64,000 nt of DNA from Pelagibacterium sp. 26DY04 (lineage in GTDB: Bacteria > Pseudomonadota > Alphaproteobacteria > Rhizobiales > Devosiaceae), in assembly GCF_031202305.1 (NCBI RefSeq), contig NZ_CP101731.1, forward strand, positions 2,728,001 through 2,792,000, read 5' to 3'. The first letter of the stretch is position 1; each line of letters begins with the position of its first letter. A program made the translations under genes and the position numbers. This document shows positions 58,411 to 64,000 of this stretch, piece by piece. The notes below the pieces were generated by a model. The model was not told the origin of the DNA, made no database searches, and was given only the letters and a program-made list of their open reading frames with translations.

Positions 58411-60387
58411 TCAGAACTCGGACCAGTCGTCCTTGAGCGCCGCATTGCCCTGCGAGAGGTAGGTCCGCGCCGTCCGTTGCGGCTTGGCAGGCTCGGCCAC
58501 GGCTGTCGTCTCTCCACCGATGGTGAAGATTTCGACGATCCCGTCGAGTTCCCCCGCCTGCGCTTCGGTCTGCTCGATCGCGGCGTTGGTTTCCTCCACC
58601 AGCGCCGCATTGTGCTGGGTCATTTCATCCATCTGCTGGATGGCGGTCCGCACTTCCCCGATCGCCGTGGTCTGCTCGCGATTGGCTTCGGAAATCCCCT
58701 GCATCAAGACGCTGTTTTCCCTGACGGCCGCAAGGATGTCACCCAGCTTTGCCGCGGCTTCCGCCACCAGTTTCGAGCCGCCACCCACCTCGGTCGTGCT
58801 CTGTTCGATCAGGGCCTTGACCTCCGATGAAGCCTGCGCCGCGCTTTGGGCAAGGCGCCGCACTTCGATGGCCACCACGGCAAAGCCCTTGCCCGCCTCC
58901 CCGGCCCGCGCCGCTTCCACCGAAGCGTTGAGGGCCAGCAGATTGGTCTGGAAGGCGATGTCGTCGATCATGCCGATGATGTTGGAAATCTTGGCCGAAG
59001 AGGTGGTGATGCGCTCCATGGCGCTCGTCGCCTTTTCCATCACCACGCCGCCTTCATTGGCGAGATTGGCCGCCGACTGGCTCTTGTCAAAGGCGATCTC
59101 GGCCTTCTGCGCATTACCGCTCACCGTCGAGGTCAACTGCTCGATCGCCGCCGAGGTTTCCTCGATGGCCGCCGCCTGCCGCGTCGTGCGTTCGGACAGA
59201 TCGTTGGCGCCCGCCAGGATCTCGCCCGTCGCCGTCTTGAGCGCGCGCGAGGTGGTCCTGAGCTTGCCCACGATCTCGGAGAGCTTTTCGGCCACCGCAT
59301 TGGTATCGTCACGCAGCGCCGCGAAGGCGCCGCGATATTGCCCTTGCATGCGCTGGGTCAGATCGGTCCGCGCCAGCGCCGAAAGCACCTGCCCCGCTTC
59401 CCCGAGCCCGGCATTGACCGTATCGAGCATCGCATTGAAATTGGCCGCGACCCGGTCGATATCCTCGTCCCCGAAGGTCTCGGTGATGCGCTTGGTGAAA
59501 TCCCCGGCCACGCACGCCGCGATCACTTCGTCGAACGCGGCCTGGAAGCGCTCCATCATCGCCGCCCGCGCCGCCGCCGTCCGCGCATTGATGGCCCGCT
59601 CGGCCTCCGCCGCTTCCATCGCCTGTCCATTGGCCCGGAACACCTGCAGCGCCTTGGCCATCTGCCCCAGCTCGTGCTCGCGATCCGCCCCCGAAATATC
59701 GAGGCTGAAATCGCCCTCGGCCAACCGCCGCATGAGCGCGGTCATCCCCGCGATCGCCCCGGACAGCCACCGCCCCATCAGGAACGCCACCGCCGCACCG
59801 GCGAGCACCGCCAGTCCGCTCAAGATCCCGATCACCATCATGCTGGTGGCCGCATCCTGGGTCGCTTTCGGCCCAAGCGTGTTCTGGCGCTCCGCGGCCC
59901 GCTCCGCCAGCGTATCGAAAACCGTCGCCATCTCCGGCGCCAGGGCGTCCAGTTGCTGCGCCGCCGCGATCTGCCCCGCGAAATTGCTGCTCTGCTGCGC
60001 TGCGATCAGCGCCTCGGCCGCCGCCTTGAACTCGACCGCCAGCGCTTCGACAGCACCGATCCCCTCCAGCGCCGCCTCGTCCCCGGCAAACAGCGCCAAT
60101 CCCTCGGCATGATTGGTGGCGACGTCGTCGATCGTCGCCAGAAGCTCCTGTGCCGCCCCTTCGCTGGGATTGAGCCGGTAGGCCAGGCTCAACCGCTGCG
60201 CCTCGGCCAGATCGCGCGTGTATTGGCTGATCTCGAGCGTCTGCCGGGCGGCGAGCCTGTAGGATTCGAAAAGCCCCGAGACGTGGTTGACGCCATAGAT
60301 CGCCGCCAGCCCGGAAAGGGCAAGAAGAACGAGCAACGCCCCGAAGGCGCCATAGACCCTGAAGGCAACGCTTAGTTTTTCAAACAT
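58411..60387 (-). CDS. Methyl-accepting chemotaxis protein
   Basis: A 658-residue receptor. First helix is [20 protein letters not shown], followed by a periplasmic helical domain (about residues 35-185) and a second helix ([20 protein letters not shown]). Two HAMP-like segments follow ([40 protein letters not shown]). The signalling domain contains [20 protein letters not shown] and QIDDIAF-like [11 protein letters not shown]. The C-terminus DDWSEF resembles the CheR-binding NWETF-type tether. ATG 60387 is chosen because the family begins there; the ligand is unknown. Confidence 0.92.
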   Translation of the reverse strand: MFEKLSVAFRVYGAFGALLVLLALSGLAAIYGVNHVSGLFESYRLAARQTLEISQYTRDLAEAQRLSLAYRLNPSEGAAQELLATIDDVATNHAEGLALFAGDEAALEGIGAVEALAVEFKAAAEALIAAQQSSNFAGQIAAAQQLDALAPEMATVFDTLAERAAERQNTLGPKATQDAATSMMVIGILSGLAVLAGAAVAFLMGRWLSGAIAGMTALMRRLAEGDFSLDISGADREHELGQMAKALQVFRANGQAMEAAEAERAINARTAAARAAMMERFQAAFDEVIAACVAGDFTKRITETFGDEDIDRVAANFNAMLDTVNAGLGEAGQVLSALARTDLTQRMQGQYRGAFAALRDDTNAVAEKLSEIVGKLRTTSRALKTATGEILAGANDLSERTTRQAAAIEETSAAIEQLTSTVSGNAQKAEIAFDKSQSAANLANEGGVVMEKATSAMERITTSSAKISNIIGMIDDIAFQTNLLALNASVEAARAGEAGKGFAVVAIEVRRLAQSAAQASSEVKALIEQSTTEVGGGSKLVAEAAAKLGDILAAVRENSVLMQGISEANREQTTAIGEVRTAIQQMDEMTQHNAALVEETNAAIEQTEAQAGELDGIVEIFTIGGETTAVAEPAKPQRTARTYLSQGNAALKDDWSEF

Positions 60388-60784
60388 TCTGTTCAAGCCT
60401 TTTCGCTGTTGCAGGCGCCGGACGGCGTTCTGCCGTCCCGATGACTTCCTGTTTGGCTTTCGAACTTCGGGGAAAGGACGCTGATCTGTCCTCCGAAAAA
60501 TCTCCGCCAGCCTACGCGCCGCCATGCCTTCGGCGCCAGGCAAGGCCGGACTGTAGGTGAGCAATGATTAAAATAATTTCACTGCTGCTTCTGGCTGAAC
60601 CGCCCATTCAGCCCCCGTTCAGCGGCACAATTGTTTTCTTGCCTCATACGAATACGTCATCGGCTGAAACCATTTCCGGTCTGCGGCCGTTACCAACAGC
60701 AAGGACGCTCCAATTTGAGGGCGTCAAAAAACAAAGACTTCGAGCCAAGCGCTCGAATACAGGCGACAAACACTGGAGACTGAA
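60388..60784. other. Spacer between the chemoreceptor and paralogue B
   Basis: No gene seen. The first part is the chemoreceptor leader; the last 240 bases are AT-richer and presumably carry the promoter of the tiny membrane gene. Confidence 0.4.
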
Positions 60785-60886
60785 ATGGTCCGCACACTTA
60801 TTCAGATGAGCATCGGCACCGCCGCGGGCGCCGTCATGGTCACCATGATGGTGACGGTCATGGCCTTCACCGGCGCATTTGCCTGA
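60785..60886 (+). CDS. 33-residue membrane protein, paralogue B
   Basis: GGAG lies about 9 bases before the ATG. The product MVRTLIQMSIGTAAGAVMVT continues MMVTVMAFTGAFA and is one hydrophobic helix. It parallels the protein at 57155 in the order Ser/Thr-Gly-Ala-Val helix and FTGAxA end. A strong terminator follows. Too small for family recognition. Confidence 0.6.
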   Translation: MVRTLIQMSIGTAAGAVMVTMMVTVMAFTGAFA

Positions 60887-60911
60887 TCGGCAAGACATTT
60901 CCAAAGCCGAC

Positions 60912-60943
60912 AAAGCCCCGCCGACCCTCCCCGGCGGGGCTTT
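60912..60943 (+). terminator. Intrinsic terminator after paralogue B
   Basis: AAAGCCCCGCCG pairs with CGGCGGGGCTTT around an 8-base loop; CGTTTG follows. Confidence 0.75.
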
Positions 60944-61008
60944 CGTTTGCCTTGCCCCTCCACGCCCTCTCCCATAAAAGCCATCATGGAAAAGGGGGAC
61001 GGCCTGTC

Positions 61009-62319
61009 ATGAACACCACGATCGAAGCGACATTGGTCACCGCCGGCGCGGGCGCCTATCAACGCCGCCTGCTCGGCATCTTCGGCTTCGTGTGGGCGGC
61101 CGACGCCATGCAGGTTCTGGCGGTAGGTTTCACGGTGGCATCCATCGCGCAGACCTTCGGCCTGTCGGTCCCCGAGGCGCTGCAAACCGGCACCGTGTTC
61201 TTTCTCGGCATGCTGATCGGCGCCACCGTGTTCGGCCGACTTGCCGACCGTTTCGGCCGGCGCCGCGTGCTTCTCCTCACCGTCGCATGCGATGCGGTTT
61301 TCGGCCTGCTCTCGGCCTTCGCCCCGTCCTTCGGCGTCCTTCTGGTCCTGCGCTTTCTCACCGGGGCCGCCGTCGGCGGAACGCTGCCGGTCGATTACGC
61401 CATGATGGCCGAATTCCTCCCCGCCAAAAACCGCGGCCGCTGGCTGGTGATCCTTGAAGGCTTCTGGGCCGTCGGCACCGTCGCCATCGCGCTTGCGGCG
61501 TGGGTCATCAGCCTCAATGGCGTCGCCGACGCCTGGCGCTGGCTTTTCGCCTTTACCGCACTTCCGGCGCTGATCGGCATTTTCCTGCGTTGGTGGGTGC
61601 CCGAATCCCCAATGTTTCTCATAAGGACCGGCCGTGCCGATCAGGCGAAATCAGTCCTGAACAAGGTTCTGCGCACCAACGGCAAGCCCGAGCTTCCGCC
61701 GCAAGCCGCCCTGCGCCTTCCCGCGACGCCCAGGGCCGGCAGCATCTTTGCCCCTGCCCTGCGCCGGCGCACTGTCGCGGTGCTGCTGGTCTGGTTCTTC
61801 GTTTCGATTTCCTATTACGGCGTCTTCACCTGGATGCCCGCCCGGCTGGCCGGTGAAGGCTTCGGTTTCGTGCGCGGCTATGGCTTTCTCGTCATCGTTG
61901 CCCTCGCCCAGCTTCCCGGCTATGCGCTCGCCGCCTATGGCGTCGAAGCCTGGGGCCGCAAGCCGACCCTCATCGCCTTTCTTCTGCTCAGCGCCCTTGG
62001 CTGCTCGTTGTTCGTGATCGCCGCCGAGGCCTGGCTGATCGGAACCTCGATCCTTTTGATGAGCTTTGCCCTTCTGGGAACCTGGGGCGCGCTCTATGCC
62101 TTCACCCCCGAGCTCTATCCCACCGAACGCCGCGCCACCGGCATGGGCGCCGCCAGCGCCATGGCCCGCCTCGGCGGTCTCCTGGCCCCGTCGCTGATGG
62201 CCCTGGTTGTCACCCAGAGCTTTTCGGCCGCCATCGCCCTGTTCGCCCTTTTCCTGATCCTGGGCGCCGCAACCGCGTGGTTCATCGACACCGAAACGCG
62301 GCAGACCGTCCTGAGCTGA
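61009..62319 (+). CDS. Major facilitator superfamily transporter
   Basis: A 436-residue, 12-helix transporter. It has the MFS motif GRLADRFGRRRVLLLTVACD after helix 2, GGTLPVDYAMMAEFLPAKNR, and PESPMFLIRTGRADQAKSVL in the central loop, which suggest the sugar/aromatic-acid transporter group. C-terminal half: TPELYPTERRATGMGAASAM. The substrate is unknown. ATG 61009 has a GGGGG upstream. Confidence 0.9.
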   Translation: MNTTIEATLVTAGAGAYQRRLLGIFGFVWAADAMQVLAVGFTVASIAQTFGLSVPEALQTGTVFFLGMLIGATVFGRLADRFGRRRVLLLTVACDAVFGLLSAFAPSFGVLLVLRFLTGAAVGGTLPVDYAMMAEFLPAKNRGRWLVILEGFWAVGTVAIALAAWVISLNGVADAWRWLFAFTALPALIGIFLRWWVPESPMFLIRTGRADQAKSVLNKVLRTNGKPELPPQAALRLPATPRAGSIFAPALRRRTVAVLLVWFFVSISYYGVFTWMPARLAGEGFGFVRGYGFLVIVALAQLPGYALAAYGVEAWGRKPTLIAFLLLSALGCSLFVIAAEAWLIGTSILLMSFALLGTWGALYAFTPELYPTERRATGMGAASAMARLGGLLAPSLMALVVTQSFSAAIALFALFLILGAATAWFIDTETRQTVLS

Positions 62320-62415
62320 CCATCCTCCTGACTCCCCCTGTCAGCAGCCCCCGTTCCCATTGTGTTCCCGAGATGCTATTGAACTTAACCGACTCCGGAA
62401 CGATATGGCTTTCCC

Positions 62416-64000
62416 ATGACCTCCGAAAAGAAGACCCCCGCCGGCCGGCCCGGAAAAGCTGACTTTTCCATCGACGATTTCATCAAGGAAATCGAAAAGG
62501 CCGAGGACGCCGCCGCCTCGAAGCCCCTCTATGCCGAGCGCATGCGCAACAAGCGCCGCCTCGACCGCGAGGACGCTGCCGCCGCCGAGAAGAAAGCCGC
62601 CAAAGGCCAGCCCGTCCGGCGCGAGGACAAAAAAGGTCGCTCCGAAGCCACCGGCATGAGCCTCAAGGCGCCGAAATCCAAGGCCAACTCCGTCGAGCGC
62701 CCGACCAATCTCGACGGTTTCGCCGAAGCGCCCCAGGCCGGCTTCCACTCCCCCGCCACGGTGCAATCCACCGCCTCGGGCGTCTCGGCCACGGTCGCCG
62801 CGCTGGAAAAGATCATCGCCGAGGGTCGCAAGGAGGTCGAGGGCACCAACGCCTGGAAGCCCCACCGCCCCGCGCGTCCCCTGAAGGACAAGGGCGGCAT
62901 CCCCTTCCGCCTCGCGACCGACTACACCCCCTCCGGCGATCAGCCCACGGCCATCGCCGAGCTTGTCGAGGGCATCGAAAACGGCGAGACCGACCAGGTC
63001 CTGCTCGGCGTCACCGGCTCGGGCAAGACCTTCACCGCCGCCCAGGTGATCGCCCGCACCGGCCGCCCGGCGCTAATCCTGGCCCCCAACAAGACGCTGG
63101 CCGCCCAGCTCTATGGCGAGTTCAAGAACTTCTTCCCCGACAACGCGGTCGAATACTTCGTCTCCTATTACGACTACTACCAGCCCGAGGCCTACGTCCC
63201 GCGCACCGACACCTATATCGAAAAGGAATCCACCATCAACGAGCAGATCGACCGGATGCGCCACTCGGCCACCCGCGCGATCCTCGAGCGCGACGACGTG
63301 ATCATCGTCGCCTCGGTGTCCTGCATCTACGGCATCGGCTCGGTGGAAGACTACACCACCATGACCATCTGGCTCGAAAAGGGCCAGCGCATCAATCAGC
63401 GCGAATTGCTCAACGAGCTCGTCGCCCTGCAATACAAGCGCGGCGACATGGGCTTCGTGCGCGGCACGTTCCGCGTGCGTGGGGATACCATCGAAGTGTT
63501 CCCCGCCCACTATGACGACACCGCCTGGCGCATCACCATGTTCGGCGACGAGATCGAGCATATCGTCGAGTTCGACCCCCTCACCGGCAAGAAATCGGTC
63601 GAGCTCAACGCCGTCCGCGTCTTCGCCAACAGCCACCACGTCACCACCCGCACCACGATGAACGCGGCCATCAAGGAGATCAAGAAGGAGCTCCAGGCCC
63701 GCCTGCAGGAACTCAACGGCATGGGCCGGTTCCTGGAGGCCCAGCGCCTCGAACAGCGCACCCTGTTCGATCTCGAGATGATGGAAGCCACCGGCTCGTG
63801 CGCCGGCATCGAGAACTATTCGCGCTACTTCTCGGGCCGCAAGCCCGGCGAGCCGCCCCCCACGCTCTTCGAATACCTCCCCGACAACGCGCTGGTGTTC
63901 GTGGATGAATCCCACGTCACCATCGGTCAGCTCGGCGCCATGTATCGCGGCGACCTGCGCCGCAAGGCGACGCTGGCCGAATACGGCTTCCGCCTGCCCT
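62416..64000 (+). CDS. uvrB: UvrABC excinuclease subunit B (partial, runs off window end)
   Basis: Nucleotide excision repair helicase-like subunit; the first 528 residues are present. The first about 155 residues are a lysine/alanine-rich extension ([20 protein letters not shown]) typical of alphaproteobacteria, then [20 protein letters not shown], Walker [14 protein letters not shown] near residue 198, the damage-probing beta-hairpin region [20 protein letters not shown] with [17 protein letters not shown], and the DEAD-like VFVDESHVT near residue 495. The C-terminal helicase motifs and UvrC-binding domain lie outside the window. ATG 62416 is chosen from the reading frame; the nearest upstream ribosome site is weak. 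Confidence 0.95.
   Translation, partial: MTSEKKTPAGRPGKADFSIDDFIKEIEKAEDAAASKPLYAERMRNKRRLDREDAAAAEKKAAKGQPVRREDKKGRSEATGMSLKAPKSKANSVERPTNLDGFAEAPQAGFHSPATVQSTASGVSATVAALEKIIAEGRKEVEGTNAWKPHRPARPLKDKGGIPFRLATDYTPSGDQPTAIAELVEGIENGETDQVLLGVTGSGKTFTAAQVIARTGRPALILAPNKTLAAQLYGEFKNFFPDNAVEYFVSYYDYYQPEAYVPRTDTYIEKESTINEQIDRMRHSATRAILERDDVIIVASVSCIYGIGSVEDYTTMTIWLEKGQRINQRELLNELVALQYKRGDMGFVRGTFRVRGDTIEVFPAHYDDTAWRITMFGDEIEHIVEFDPLTGKKSVELNAVRVFANSHHVTTRTTMNAAIKEIKKELQARLQELNGMGRFLEAQRLEQRTLFDLEMMEATGSCAGIENYSRYFSGRKPGEPPPTLFEYLPDNALVFVDESHVTIGQLGAMYRGDLRRKATLAEYGFRLP

Overview
GC-rich, densely packed chromosomal DNA from an alphaproteobacterium, most likely order Hyphomicrobiales (Rhizobiales). 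The gene orders trxB-lsrB and dnaG-rpoD, an ar14/cuckoo-type sRNA cluster, rhizobial-style palindromic repeats, the long N-terminal extension of UvrB and the Agrobacterium-type hexuronate enzymes all point there. A Devosia/Pelagibacterium-like organism is my best guess, from overall impression only. I see no prophage, insertion sequence, CRISPR array or rRNA.

Layout. 1-10.2 kb: a hexuronate catabolic island. It has an oligopeptide-type ABC importer (partial), KduI/KduD, the oxidative enzymes Udh, galactarolactone isomerase (Gli), galactarolactone cycloisomerase (Gci) and KdgD, and a FadR-type GntR regulator. Related operator-like words (TTGTATGATATC and variants) sit at the promoters. 10.2-19.5 kb: tRNA-Ile2(CAU), envelope proteins including a large OmpA-family protein with a Pro/Glu/Ala-rich tether, a DUF305 copper-type mini-operon and small conserved proteins. 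19.5-25.4 kb: rpoD and dnaG flanked by small-gene pairs (DUF4160/DUF2442 and BrnT/BrnA), then HdeD and YqeY. 25.7-37 kb: carA and carB separated by housekeeping genes (cpdB, zinc peptidase, cupin, AidB-like, GNAT).

37-41.2 kb: a type B acetyltransferase (CatB-like) and a phytanoyl-CoA-dioxygenase-like gene. Each is preceded by a 14-15 codon ORF lying at, or close to, the predicted transcription start; this is the least explained regulatory arrangement in the window. A methyltransferase and threonine aldolase follow. 41.6-46.7 kb: cold-shock protein, greA, trxB-lsrB, and a divergent aldo/keto reductase/TetR pair with two operators. 46.7-47.8 kb: three tandem small RNA genes with CCTCCTCCC loops and strong terminators. 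47.9-51 kb: an AbrB/Doc toxin-antitoxin pair, aspartate aminotransferase, a CBS protein and a roughly 0.65 kb REP array. 51-64 kb: EamA transporter, tdk, thioesterase, LysR regulator, methyltransferase, SH3/crystallin secreted protein, RlpA-like protein, two paralogous 33-39 residue membrane proteins, an iron-type binding protein, a chemoreceptor, an MFS transporter and uvrB (cut by the window end).

The uronate island is the most coherent pathway. Udh oxidises uronate to an aldarolactone, Gli and Gci process the lactone, and KdgD makes 2-oxoglutarate semialdehyde; KduI/KduD handle unsaturated uronates. The semialdehyde dehydrogenase and the KDG kinase/aldolase are not in this window. Family calls rest on motif and remembered-sequence recognition, not on database searches.
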